Source of the DNA: CAVQJU01 sp963729215
Lineage (GTDB): Bacteria > Acidobacteriota > Vicinamibacteria > Vicinamibacterales > CAVVIG01
Direction: 5' to 3'
DNA: 64,000 bases
NCBI GenBank assembly: GCA_963729215.1
Contig: CAVSND010000009.1
Coordinates: 124,001-188,000, forward strand
Under the pieces are notes generated by a model. The model was not told the origin of the DNA and made no database searches. It saw only the letters and a program-made list of their open reading frames with translations. Within the stretch, counting starts at the first letter, position 1. Every line of letters begins with the position of its first letter. Made by a program: the position numbers and the translations under genes. Of the stretch, positions 8,267 to 17,070 are shown piece by piece.

Positions 8267-8830
8267 GCGCGCGGCGGCGCCGGCGGGATATAGGACGGAC
8301 CGAAGCACACGGGCTGAAAGTCCCGATCCACACCGCTGGCCGTGTAGTGTGGCGTCCAGCCCGAGGGGTCCTGAAACAGCCGAATCGCGCGAATGCGCCT
8401 GTCTCCGCACAGGTCGAACCAGTGATGCGTGCCGCGGGGCACACGAATCAAATCGCCCGGCTCCACTTCGATCGCGAACACCGGCCCGCTGGCCGGATGA
8501 ATGTGAAACAGGCCGCGGCCCTCGACGATGAGCCGGACTTCGTCCTCGTCGTGCCAGTGTTCCGAGTTGAACCGGGCGAGCATCGCGTCGAGGCCGGGCG
8601 TGTCCGCTTTCACGTCGATGACATCTGCCGTGACGTACCCACCGCGCGCCTTCAGCGCCCCGATCGTCCCGGCATACGCGGCCAGCACCTCGTCGGCCGT
8701 CGCGCCTGACGCGGATATCGACGCCGACTGTCGTCCGTTCGAAATCGATGCCGCGTTCGGACAAATACTGCCCGATCGCCGAATCGTCGCGCAGCGTGCG
8801 GTTCTCTTCAGGAATCCTCAAGATGGCCAT
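8263..8830 (-). CDS. mtnD: Acireductone dioxygenase MtnD (frame broken by one base)
   Basis: This metal-dependent cupin oxidises acireductone to the methionine precursor 2-keto-4-methylthiobutyrate. The N-terminus MAILRIPEENRTL begins at ATG 8830 behind a GAGG. The rest, from ATADEVLAAYAGTIG through the metal site (HWH, then Glu, with the later His in GTHHWFDLC), is in another frame. Removing one base at about 8712-8724 joins them. The C-terminus (LFQDPSGWTPHY, CFGPSYIPP) is typical. It sits between mtnB and mtnC with overlapping ends. Confidence 0.9.
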
Positions 8831-8832
8831 GA

Positions 8833-9486
8833 TCAACCTCGCGGAACCGCCACGGCACCGGCAAGTGCCTGTGTGCGGCCGATCGTTTCGAACAGGAACT
8901 CGAGAATCTCGATATGACGTTCGGCGTCCGCCAGCGTCGCGCCCCAGGTATAGAGACCGTGACGTCTGAGCAGGAACGCGTGCGCGTCCGGATGCTGTTC
9001 GAGCGTCTCCCCCACCCGCCGGGCCAGGCGCGTCATGTCCTGATCGTTATCGAGAACGGGAATGAACTCCCGGTGTTCATGTGAGGTGACACCGTCGAGA
9101 CCCTTGAGCATCTCGTAGCCTTCAATCACCAGGCCGGCCTGTCCAGCGGGCGCGACCCGGCCTGCCTGACCTGAAAGCATCGTGCTCCAAACCGAGTGCG
9201 TGTGCAAGACCGCGCCCGCCCTGCGTCCTCTGGCGATTTCGACGTGGAGGAGTGTCTCGGCCGACGGCTTTCCGGCACGACGTCCGACGACGCGCCCGCG
9301 CTCGTCACACTCCAGGATATCAGCCGCGCTCAGCGCGCCTTTCGCGACCGAGCTGGCGGTAATGGCGAGGCGGAGCGGCCGCCGCGAAACGACCACGCTG
9401 AAATTCCCGCTGGTGCCCAAGGCCCAGCCGCGTTCGTACATGCGCCGGCCGACGGCGGCCAGTTCCCTGCTATGCGGCTTCTCCAC
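8833..9486 (-). CDS. mtnB: Methylthioribulose-1-phosphate dehydratase
   Basis: MtnB is the class II aldolase-like zinc enzyme that dehydrates methylthioribulose-1-phosphate in methionine salvage. The 217-residue product shows ALGTSGNFS near residue 25, the zinc site HTHS near residue 97 and the late His of LLRRHGLYTWG. The start is GTG. It lies 15 nt after pfkA and overlaps the region just before mtnD, so pfkA-mtnB-mtnD-mtnC is probably one transcript. MtnA and MtnK/N are not in the window. Confidence 0.93.
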   Translation of the reverse strand: MEKPHSRELAAVGRRMYERGWALGTSGNFSVVVSRRPLRLAITASSVAKGALSAADILECDERGRVVGRRAGKPSAETLLHVEIARGRRAGAVLHTHSVWSTMLSGQAGRVAPAGQAGLVIEGYEMLKGLDGVTSHEHREFIPVLDNDQDMTRLARRVGETLEQHPDAHAFLLRRHGLYTWGATLADAERHIEILEFLFETIGRTQALAGAVAVPRG

Positions 9487-9501
9487 TTTTGGATGTTCTC
9501 G

Positions 9502-10584
9502 CTAGTCTCCAAACGTCACGCCGAGCGCCCGGGCCGTATGCATCAGGTCGAAGTCGAGCGGGACGGTCTTCGTTCGCCCCACGACGTCCTCAAGACGCCG
9601 GGCGATGATATCCGGCGGCGCAAAGGCCACCATCGTGCCGAACTGGCCCTGCGTCACGAGCTCGACTGCCTTTCCTCCAAAGCGTGTCGCGAGCAAACGG
9701 TCGAAGCTCGTGGGCGCTCCGCCGCGCTGCAGATGGCCGAGCACGACCGATCGCGCTTCCTTGCCCATCAGGTTTCCCAGCGCCGCGCAGACCTGCGCGC
9801 CTATCCCACCGAGCCGCTCGACGCGCACATCGCTCGCGGCTTCGATCAGCGAGATCTCACCGCCGAGGGGAAACGCGCCCTCGGCGGCGACCACGATGCT
9901 GAACTTGGCGCCCCAGCGATCCCGCTCGAGAAGGCGCTGCGCGACGATCTTCAAGTCGAAGGGCACCTCGGGAATCAGGATCGCGTCCGCCCCGCCCGCC
10001 ACGCCGGCATAGAGCGCAATCCAGCCCGCATATCGGCCCATCACCTCGACGACCATGACGCGATGGTGCGCTTCGGCCGTCGTATGCAGCCGGTCGATCG
10101 CGTCGGTCGCAAACGCGACGGCGGTGTCGAACCCGAAGCAGTTCGTCGTGCCGACGATGTCGTTGTCGATGGTCTTGGGAACGCCGACAATCGGAATGCC
10201 GAGCTGAAAGAACTGGTGCGCGATGGCGAGGGTGCCGTCCCCGCCGATCGTGATCAGCGCATCGAGCTTCATCCGATGGAACATCTCCACGACGCGTTCG
10301 CCGTACTGGCGCGCGCCTTCGGACGTCTCGATCACGGAATCGAACGGGTTGCCCTGGTTGAGCGTGCCCAGGATCGTGCCGCCCAGGCGCAGGATGCCGG
10401 TGACGTCCCGGGGCGTGAGCACGCGGCATCGGTTGGCTTCGAGCAGGCCGTCGAAGCTATCCTCGAGGCCGAGGCACTCGATACCACAGTGGTGGGCGGA
10501 CTTGACGACGGCGCGAATGACCGCATTCAATCCGGGCGCGTCGCCGCCGCCCGTCAGAACGCCAAGTCTTTTGATGGTCGGCAT
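9502..10584 (-). CDS. pfkA: 6-phosphofructokinase, group III type
   Basis: The enzyme phosphorylates fructose 6-phosphate. The 360-residue protein has GVLTGGGDAPGLNAVIR at the N-terminus, GGDGT at the phosphoryl-donor site and PKTIDND at the substrate loop. Glycine at the position equivalent to E. coli 104 suits ATP. Lysine at 124 is otherwise typical of PPi enzymes. This G/K combination occurs in ATP-using group III enzymes, so I favour ATP without being certain. It heads the methionine-salvage genes, an uncommon neighbourhood. Confidence 0.93.
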   Translation of the reverse strand: MPTIKRLGVLTGGGDAPGLNAVIRAVVKSAHHCGIECLGLEDSFDGLLEANRCRVLTPRDVTGILRLGGTILGTLNQGNPFDSVIETSEGARQYGERVVEMFHRMKLDALITIGGDGTLAIAHQFFQLGIPIVGVPKTIDNDIVGTTNCFGFDTAVAFATDAIDRLHTTAEAHHRVMVVEVMGRYAGWIALYAGVAGGADAILIPEVPFDLKIVAQRLLERDRWGAKFSIVVAAEGAFPLGGEISLIEAASDVRVERLGGIGAQVCAALGNLMGKEARSVVLGHLQRGGAPTSFDRLLATRFGGKAVELVTQGQFGTMVAFAPPDIIARRLEDVVGRTKTVPLDFDLMHTARALGVTFGD

Positions 10585-10592
10585 GTGCAGCG

Positions 10593-10598
10593 ACTATA
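10593..10598 (-). promoter_or_regulatory. Extended -10 promoter of pfkA
   Basis: On the minus strand the sequence TTTGCTATAGTCG contains an extended -10 (TGCTATAGT), ending 8 nt before the pfkA ATG. The same TTTGCTATARTCG core appears upstream of the gene at 53704. The 5' leader would be only a few bases long. Confidence 0.55.
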
Positions 10599-10698
10599 GC
10601 AAATGGGAGGACGGGCTCGGCCATTCCATTGCGAGCGGTAAAGTGGGGTGTTACACTGGGAGTTCGTCGGCTCGCCGGACAGCCACTGATCATCAAGT

Positions 10699-10774
<76 letters not shown>

Positions 10775-10824
10775 ACTTTCGCTGCCACTCCTCTTCAGCG
10801 ATTTCCAATGTGTGCAGGCTCGCC

Positions 10825-10983
10825 TTATTTGCGAGTCAGCGCGTAGTAGATCACGTAGAACCAGCCAAAGATGCCGTGGATGATGGCCCAGATCAGCGAG
10901 TGATACAGACTCCAGGACACCGTGACGGCAATCGCTGACCCGAGCGAAATCCCCGTGCTCGTCGCTCCAGATGCACTCGACAT
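10825..10983 (-). CDS. Small membrane protein of 52 residues
   Basis: The frame begins MSSASGATSTG and ends ALTRK. After a short Ser/Gly/Thr-rich N-terminus, residues from about 16 onward are almost wholly hydrophobic or aromatic, with many Trp, Tyr, Ile and Phe (SLIWAIIHGIFGWFYVIYY). This implies one or two transmembrane helices. It ends 41 nt after the cytochrome c stop when read from the minus strand, so it may be cotranscribed and could be a small partner of that cytochrome. I do not recognise a named family. It is an excellent candidate for a gene missed by length cutoffs. Confidence 0.6.
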   Translation of the reverse strand: MSSASGATSTGISLGSAIAVTVSWSLYHSLIWAIIHGIFGWFYVIYYALTRK

Positions 10984-11013
10984 CACACGCCGCCTTTCTC
11001 CATCGCCTGCCTT

Positions 11014-12277
11014 CTAGCGCTGGGCAACAGCCGCAACCGCAGTCGATCCCGCAGCGCGGCTCGTTGACGTGACCGCGGCGGGCGCCTCGGACGATACAGG
11101 CGGGCGCGAAGCGACGTACGCGGCGATCGCGACCATGTCCTCCTCGGTGAGGTTCGCGACAACGAGCTTCATCAGCTGCGCCTGCGAACCATTCCGCGTG
11201 CCCTGCTGAATGTCCCACATCTGCCGGACCATGTAGCTCGGCGATCGACCCGGCAATCGGAGGCACGTCGGCCACGCCCATCAGGTTCGGGCCGTGGCAG
11301 GTGCCGCACGCTGTCGTCTTGCCCTGAACAATCTTGTTGCCGACGATCCGCATGCCGCCGGTGGTGACCAGGTCCTGTCCCCTCTTGATGCTGCCGACCG
11401 GGACGTACGCGACAAACCCCGAGCGCGGATTACGCAGCGTCTCGGCTTGCTCTTCGTCTTCAGGCGTCTCGATGATCCGCCCCCCGATGGGCTCGGTGGC
11501 CGGCGGCTTGGCCGGAAGGAACAGATTGCCGACGATGCGGGTCTTGGGCACGGTCTTCGTCTCGACGACGCGGATCCACGGCGTCCATTTGATCGCCGCG
11601 AAGTACTCGGCGGCGGCCTTCATCTCCTCGTCTGTCATCGCCCGGGCGAGGTCGATCATCGTGTTGGTGTTCGGCTTCCGCGGATCGGCCGTATGCCGCA
11701 GCCCGCTCCGGAAGTCCTGAATCTGGCGGACGAAGTAGGCAACGGGCAGGCCGGAAGGCGGCGCGTTTTCCGGACGCCCCTTTCCGTTCGGCAGATGACA
11801 GGAGCCACAGCCGCGAGTGGACGTCGCGAGTTTCACGGGGCCATGCGCGACCACGTTGGGCATCGGCGGGTGATCGCCGGGAAACCAGTCGATGACGTTT
11901 TGACCGTCCCGGACGTCCACCAGCGAGTACGTGGCGGCACTCCCATTGACCTGGCGCGGCTTCGTTTGTTCGATCGGGTCCTGATTCGGGCGCAGATTTC
12001 GCGTCGGCGGCGCCTGCGGCTGCGCTTTATCACCTGGCTTCGGTGGGGCGTCGAACCCGTACGCCCACAGCGGCTCATGTTCAAAGTTGATTGGCGCGAC
12101 GTTGACGCTTGCGCTTTCGGCCGCGCGGGGCTGGGTGTCGGGCTTCCTGGCCGTCTGGACGGCCGGCCCGGAGCCGGGCGTCTTCCGCGCGTCGTAGACA
12201 CGCTGCGCCACGATACCGAGCACGAAGCTCAGGATGCAGACTAGGGCGACACCGCCAATGCCGAGACGCTGCTTCAA
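11014..12277 (-). CDS. Membrane-anchored diheme cytochrome c (frame broken by one base)
   Basis: The protein starts at a TTG 5 nt after GGAGGAGG and opens with a signal anchor (GVALVCILSFVLGIVAQ). A Pro-rich linker leads to two heme-binding CxxCH motifs, CGSCH and CGTCH, about 160 residues apart. Each is followed by a helical cytochrome c segment with a distal Met region (MTDEEMKAAAEYFA; LTEEDMVAIAAYVA). After GVADVPPIAG the frame changes; removing one base of the C run at 11249-11251 gives IAGRSPSYMVRQMW and a normal end at 11014. It resembles c4-type diheme electron carriers. The partner oxidase or dehydrogenase is not visible. Confidence 0.82.
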
Positions 12278-12356
12278 GATGCCTCCTCCACGCGTCCGAA
12301 GGATAACGCTACAATGGAACCGTGCACACCGTGCCAGCGTCGAGCGGGCCGCGCTG

Positions 12357-12665
12357 ATGTCCGACCAGGCTCCCCGAAGCGCGTTCGAAATCGCGATGGA
12401 GCGCCTGCGCCAGAAGGACGCCAAGGACGGCGTGGACCATCAGCCGCGAACCGACGAGCAAAAGGCCGCCATCGCGGAAGTCCGCAGCCTGTACGACGCG
12501 AAGATCGCGCAGGCCGAAGTCCTATACCGCTCGGCTGTCGTCGGTATTCTAGATGAAACGGCCCGGACCCGGCTGGATGAGGAGTATCAGCGGGACCGGG
12601 CGAGGCTGCAGTCCGACCGGGACGCCAGAGTCGAGAAAATCCGGCGCGGCGACGGTCGGCCCTGA
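12357..12665 (+). CDS. Conserved-looking hypothetical protein, helical
   Basis: The 102-residue product starts MSDQAPRSAFEIAMERLRQ and is highly charged, Arg/Asp/Glu/Lys-rich and predicted almost fully helical, with a coiled-coil look from residue 40 to the end. The ATG at 12357 is preferred over longer in-frame starts because the extra upstream residues overlap the promoter zone of the divergent cytochrome gene. A TACAAT at 12310-12315 could be its -10. I do not recognise a family. The next gene follows after 15 nt. Confidence 0.7.
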   Translation: MSDQAPRSAFEIAMERLRQKDAKDGVDHQPRTDEQKAAIAEVRSLYDAKIAQAEVLYRSAVVGILDETARTRLDEEYQRDRARLQSDRDARVEKIRRGDGRP

Positions 12666-12680
12666 ACCCAAGCGAGCGCC

Positions 12681-13004
12681 ATGAAATCCATCGAGGTCGA
12701 GGTCAACCTGCGGATCCCCCGGATGAAGGTCCCCTCTCTGGACGAGAAGGGCTATCCGATCGACAACAGCCTGATCCGGTTCACGAAGAAGATCACCGTG
12801 CCGGCCATTCCGAAGCCCGGCGAAATGCTGCAGCTCACGATGGGCGATGGCAGGCCGTTCGACTGCGAGGTCACCCGGGCCGACTGGAACGACGATCGGG
12901 CGCTGTTCATCCTCGGCTGCAAGTACGCCAAACGATCGATTTCACCCGAGGAATGTACCGCGCTGCTCAACGATGCCGAGTGGCAGGTGAAGCCGCTGCT
13001 CTAG
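12681..13004 (+). CDS. Hypothetical protein, beta-rich
   Basis: The 107-residue protein (MKSIEVEVNLRIPRMKVPSL) alternates hydrophobic and charged residues in a beta pattern and ends EWQVKPLL. There is no signal peptide or membrane segment. It lies 15 nt after the helical protein and is probably cotranscribed with it. I cannot assign a function. Good codon usage and a clean start after CGAGCGCC support it being real. Confidence 0.68.
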   Translation: MKSIEVEVNLRIPRMKVPSLDEKGYPIDNSLIRFTKKITVPAIPKPGEMLQLTMGDGRPFDCEVTRADWNDDRALFILGCKYAKRSISPEECTALLNDAEWQVKPLL

Positions 13005-13028
13005 CAGGCCTGCTGAAGAACGCAGCCT

Positions 13029-13058
13029 GAACGTAAAACGCAAAACGTAGAACGTCGT
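13029..13058. repeat. Heptanucleotide repeat, ACGTAAA family
   Basis: Four 7-nt units in phase (ACGTAAA, ACGCAAA, ACGTAGA, ACGTCGT) lie between convergent genes and touch the stop of the minus-strand gene. The same unit recurs near 26108, 34801 and 62766. Confidence 0.75.
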
Positions 13059-13762
13059 CACTTCGTCATCGCAAAGCCGGTGACGATGGCCTCGACGTTG
13101 TGCGTGAAGCGGATGCCGTACACGCCGTCGGTGGACTGCAGCTTGCCGGGACCCACGAGCTGGGCCTTGTCGTAGCCGGCGACCACGCTTCCGTTAATCG
13201 AACACTCGGCGCGGCCGCCCTTGACGGTCCAGGCGATTTCCTGCGTCACCGGCTGGCCCACGCCTGCGGCCTTGTGCACGGCCGCATTCGGCGACGTGCC
13301 GAGCAGCGTGAAGACGGCGGGACCGAATCCACGAACCAGCGCGTTGCCGTCGCCGTATGCGACGCAGTACACATAGCTCATCTGATCGGTGCCCATGTTG
13401 TTGCCGCCGATCACGATCCCGTACGAATGGGCGTGGCTGTTCAACTCCATGAACTTCGGCTCGAGAAAGGTCGCCTTCACCGTGTAGTCGCCGCTCGCGG
13501 TGTTCGCGGGATTCCAGAACGTGGTGGCCGGGCCGGTCGTGATGTGCAGGGCGTTGCCCTCCTGAACGAACTTCGCGTCGTTCAGCACTCGGCCTTGACG
13601 GGTCGATCCCGCGTCGATCTTCCCCGTCCACCCCTGCACGAAAATCCCGCCTCCGGGAATCACGCGGTCCCGATCGAACTGCGCCCCGAGCAGAACCGCG
13701 CCGACAACTGCCACGCCACCAAACACCAGCATTTGTTTCATAGCTGCAACCCACTTCATCAC
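13058..13762 (-). CDS. Secreted hypothetical protein, concanavalin/DUF1080-like
   Basis: The 234-residue protein has an N-terminal hydrophobic signal (MLVFGGVAVVGAVLLGA). The rest is Gly/Asn/Thr-rich with beta-strand character, including DYTVKATFLEPK and a phrase like SYGIVIGGNNMG. That pattern resembles laminin-G/DUF1080-type jelly-roll domains, but I cannot confirm it. The true start may be an internal ATG at 13741 (MKQMLVFGG). It probably acts in the periplasm or outside the cell. Confidence 0.65.
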   Translation of the reverse strand: MMKWVAAMKQMLVFGGVAVVGAVLLGAQFDRDRVIPGGGIFVQGWTGKIDAGSTRQGRVLNDAKFVQEGNALHITTGPATTFWNPANTASGDYTVKATFLEPKFMELNSHAHSYGIVIGGNNMGTDQMSYVYCVAYGDGNALVRGFGPAVFTLLGTSPNAAVHKAAGVGQPVTQEIAWTVKGGRAECSINGSVVAGYDKAQLVGPGKLQSTDGVYGIRFTHNVEAIVTGFAMTK

Positions 13763-13831
13763 GAAGTCACAAAGGCCACAAAGTGTCGCGACAGGATAAC
13801 TGTGTGATCTTCGTGGTCTTCGTGATTCATC
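13759..13831. repeat. Inverted pair of 9-nt repeats (CACGAAG/CTTCGTG)
   Basis: The left arm (about 13759-13787) carries ACGAAGTC, ACAAAGGCC and ACAAAGTG. The right arm (about 13799-13826) carries CTTCGTGGT and CTTCGTGAT, roughly its reverse complement, with about 11 nt between. It could form a long imperfect hairpin between two minus-strand genes. Confidence 0.65.
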
Positions 13832-15303
13832 GTCGTTCGAGCCCTATCGCCCCAGCGATTTGGTAATGTCCGATTTCGTCGCGAGGCGATCCGGGTTCAA
13901 GCGTGTGAACCGAGAGGATGCGCTCCGGCTCGAGGTTCAGGCGCTCCAGGTTCGCGAGGAACACCTGCGTCCCGACGACCGGAGGATTCGGTACAGGGCT
14001 GTCCGCCGGCGGCAGGTTGAACATGTCGGCGTACGCCAGGATCTTTTCTTTGGGCAGGTAAATCATCAGCATGCCGTCCGCATGCGGCAGGCCCACGACG
14101 TGATGGATTTCGACCGTGCGCATGTCGTCCTGCAGCACGCGCTTCTCGATGACCGACTCGACCTTCGGCTTCTTGCCCGATTTCGACATCACATCGGGGG
14201 CGAGCGTCCGTGGCGCGCTCAGGGCTTTCAGAAGAAACGCCTTGTTCACGTCGTGCGTGATGATCGTGGCGCCTTCGGCGACGACGGCCGGCAGCCCGCT
14301 CGAATGGTCGAAGTGATGGTGCGTCAGAATCGAATAGCGAATGGGCTTGTTCGGGATGACTCTCTTCGCTTCGGCGATGATCGCCAGCGACCGCGCTTCG
14401 TTCTGCGGCCCGCCCTCGAACAAGACGATGTGATCCCTGAACTCGATCGCCAGCGCGTTGTACGCGCCGTTGATGCGGTAGACGCCGTCAGCCAGCTTTT
14501 CGGACGCTGGGCCCGCGGCCGCGGCCGGCGGAGCACCTCCGGGCGCGCCGCCGCGGCCGCCGCCCGCCGGTGGCGTGACGAGCTCAGCGATGTTGGACGG
14601 GTTGGCGCGGATACCCAGAATCTGCGCGTCGAAGGTCGCCTGGCCGCCGCGTTTCTGCACGATCGCTGACGGATACTTCACCCCATTGGCGTCGCGGGTA
14701 CTCGCTGTACGTCGTTTCGATCAGCATGTCGCCGAAGATCGGGTTCTCGAGCCACGTCTGCACCCGCTCCACGAGGTTGCGGTTATTGATGTAGCCGACG
14801 ACCTTGTAAGGAATACCGGAGGGCGCCTTCTGCGGCGTGGACCACGTCACGACGGTGTAGGGTCGCGTCCCCACGATCTGGGGCGCGGCGATCGCGTTGT
14901 TCGCCGCGGCGCCCTTGAGAAATCCCCAGGGCGTGATCCAGATTTCCAACTGTTGCGCCCAGGCCGTGTTGGCGGGCGTGATGTTCTGCTGGAAGGCGGC
15001 CTGGACCGGCGGGCCGCCAGTGACGGGCGCCGCAAACGTCACGCCCGTGGCGCGCGAGGACGGCTGCGTGAAGTCGATCGACCGGACGTAGTCGCTCACA
15101 TTGGTCCTCGGCCAGGCGCCGTTCGCGTTGTTCGATTGCCCGAGATTGAAATTTGACGCGGACCCGTAATACGAGATGCTGGTCAGGTTGTCCGAGCCCA
15201 TCGCCTTCGCAGCGGCCGCGATGGCGGCCGTGCCGTCCTGGGCGCGGGCTGGCGCCGACACGGCGGTCAGCAATGCCAGCAAACCAACGGTTATCTTGGT
15301 CAT
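13827..15303 (-). CDS. MBL-fold metallo-hydrolase, secreted (frame broken by one base)
   Basis: The N-terminal half (start ATG 15303, signal MTKITVGLLALLTAVSAPARA) is a beta-rich domain of about 200 residues. The C-terminal half is a metallo-beta-lactamase fold with the zinc motif THHHFDHSSG, a later His in VGLPHADG and DMFNLPP. The two halves lie in different frames. Removing one base of the GGG at 14696-14698 gives the continuous joint YRDANGVKYPSAIV. The substrate is unknown. A Gly/Ala-rich linker separates the domains. It is probably a periplasmic hydrolase. Confidence 0.8.
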
Positions 15304-15392
15304 ATCCTTCGCCTTCCCATCGAACGATTGTTGACGTGCCGGCCTGGGAACGGTCCCCGGGCCCTGGCAACTAACAATAGGCCAGATCGCCT

Positions 15393-15398
15393 TATACT
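15393..15398 (+). promoter_or_regulatory. Putative -10 box for the DUF6152 cluster
   Basis: TATACT lies about 40 nt upstream of the first gene of the 15441-18371 cluster and is divergent from the MBL gene. No good -35 is apparent. Confidence 0.4.
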
Positions 15399-15440
15399 AG
15401 GCCGACCTCCTGAGCCGCTTAGACGCAGGAAGGTCCTGTC

Positions 15441-15899
15441 GTGGTGCAGACGCCCGGGTGTAGCCCAGCTATGGACATGTTGTCGAAGAAAGCGCGGATG
15501 CGGGTTTGGACCTTCGTTCTCTCGCTTTCGATCGCCGCCGCACTCGGCGGCGCTCTGGTCGTCGCGCAGGAAGGACATCCTCTGAAAGGCTCGTGGATCG
15601 GTACCTGGGGGCCGAACCGCAACCAGGGAAACGACCTGCTCGTCGTGTTGAACTGGGACGGCAAGAACATCACCGGGACCATCAACCCCGGCACCGACAA
15701 TATCCCCGTCAAGAACGCGACGCTTCAACCCGAAGGCTGGGTGGTCCGGTTCGAGGCCGACGCCAAGGACAAAGCCGGCAAGCCCATCACCTACGTGGTC
15801 GAAGGCAAGATTGCCAACCTTCCGCTTCCCAACCGCACGCTCACCGGCACCTGGAAGAACCAGGAAGAGAGCGGCGTCTTCAAGCTCGCCCGCCAATAG
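15441..15899 (+). CDS. Secreted hypothetical protein of the DUF6152 cluster
   Basis: The product has a signal peptide (TFVLSLSIAAALGGALVVAQ) and a small beta domain with GSWIGTWGPNRNQGNDL and LTGTWKNQEESGVF. The fold suggests an eight-stranded barrel or sandwich of about 110 residues. A GTG at 15441 follows AGGAAGG by 7 nt; ATG 15471 is an alternative that would put the signal peptide closer to the N-terminus. It stops 9 nt before the next gene. I know similar small secreted proteins from acidobacterial genomes but no function. Confidence 0.72.
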   Translation: MVQTPGCSPAMDMLSKKARMRVWTFVLSLSIAAALGGALVVAQEGHPLKGSWIGTWGPNRNQGNDLLVVLNWDGKNITGTINPGTDNIPVKNATLQPEGWVVRFEADAKDKAGKPITYVVEGKIANLPLPNRTLTGTWKNQEESGVFKLARQ

Positions 15900-15908
15900 G
15901 AGAGTGCG

Positions 15909-17042
15909 ATGAGATCCGGCCGGGCGCGTCTTTTCGGTGTGACCGCGGCGGCGTTGCTGCTGGTGGCCGCGCGGCTCGCGGCGCACCACGAGATTCTCGC
16001 GAAGTTCGACGACCACAAGCCGGTCACGCTCAACGGCATCGTCACGCTCGTCGACTGGCGTAATCCGCACGTCCACGTGTTCATGAACGTCGCGGATGCC
16101 AAGGGAGTCGTCAACTGGGCGATCGAGCTCGAAGGGCCGATCGACCTGCAGCGCAGCGGATGGTCGCGCGATTCGCTGCGGCCCGGCGACAAGATTCACG
16201 TCGAGGGCATCGCCGCTCGGAACGGCAGCCACCAGGCGTGGGGCAATTCCGTTATCGTGCGGGCAACCGGGAAGAGCGTTTACGCGATGACGCTGACGCC
16301 TCCCGCTCCCCCACTCGAACAGCGGCCCACACCGCGGTGGCCGGATCGCCAGCCCCGCCTCGGCGCGACGCAGGGGGGATCGCAAGGATACTGGGCGTAC
16401 CCCAGCGTCACCGCCCTCGCCGAAGGCAACAGCGCCGGCAAGATCGCGATCCCGATGGATACCTGGGGCCTGCTGCGCAACATCGCCGACGCGCCGAAGG
16501 TTGCGCCGATGCAACCGTGGGCGCTGCAGCTCTACACGGAACGGCAGAAGAGATTTCTTCAGGATGATCCGATGTACCTGAACTGCAAACCGCCGGGCGG
16601 GCCGCGGCAGTTTCAGCTGGCGTACGGCGTCCAGTTCGTCGAGGACCGCGATCGCCGGCGGATCTTCGTGCTGATGGGCAGCGGCAACAACAACTACCGG
16701 ATCATCAACACGGACGGCCGTGGCCACGCGGGCCAGGTCGGCGGCGACGATGACAACCCGCTGTACTACGGCCGTGCGGTCGGCAAGTGGGAAGGCGATA
16801 CGCTGGTGGTCGATACCAGGGGCTTCAACGAGGACTTCTGGTTCACCAACGGCGGGCTGCCCCACACCGACCAGCTGCGACTGCTGGAACGCTTCACACG
16901 CACCGACTTCGACACGCTGAAGTACGATGTGACCATCGAAGACGCGGGCGCTTATACCAGGCCATGGTCGAGCAGCTCCACGCTTCGCTGGGTGGCAGGA
17001 GAAGAAATGCCGCGGCACCTGTGCCAGGACAACCGGTCCTGA
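15909..17042 (+). CDS. DUF6152 domain fused to a C-terminal ERFTR-type domain, secreted
   Basis: After a signal peptide (residues 1-25), residues about 26-120 form a DUF6152-like domain: AHHEILAKFDDHKPVTLNG, then DWRNPHVHVFM and GWSRDSLRPGD. A linker leads to a second domain (about 200-370) with KWEGDTLVVDTRGFNEDFW, GLPHTDQLRLLERFTRTD and AGAYTRPW. The two domains occur as separate proteins in the next two genes. Function is unknown. Export and repeated His/Trp/Asp residues hint at a cofactor- or sugar-binding periplasmic role, which is only inference. Confidence 0.8.
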   Translation: MRSGRARLFGVTAAALLLVAARLAAHHEILAKFDDHKPVTLNGIVTLVDWRNPHVHVFMNVADAKGVVNWAIELEGPIDLQRSGWSRDSLRPGDKIHVEGIAARNGSHQAWGNSVIVRATGKSVYAMTLTPPAPPLEQRPTPRWPDRQPRLGATQGGSQGYWAYPSVTALAEGNSAGKIAIPMDTWGLLRNIADAPKVAPMQPWALQLYTERQKRFLQDDPMYLNCKPPGGPRQFQLAYGVQFVEDRDRRRIFVLMGSGNNNYRIINTDGRGHAGQVGGDDDNPLYYGRAVGKWEGDTLVVDTRGFNEDFWFTNGGLPHTDQLRLLERFTRTDFDTLKYDVTIEDAGAYTRPWSSSSTLRWVAGEEMPRHLCQDNRS

Positions 17043-17070
17043 CGTAACGAAACGAACGGAGGACGAACAG

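Noticed and set aside
15300..17018. A 572-residue minus-strand frame, and similar long frames such as 27019-28794 and 42544-44706 on the plus strand.
   Set aside because: They are antisense to real genes, have no recognisable domains or starts, and are expected in GC-rich DNA.
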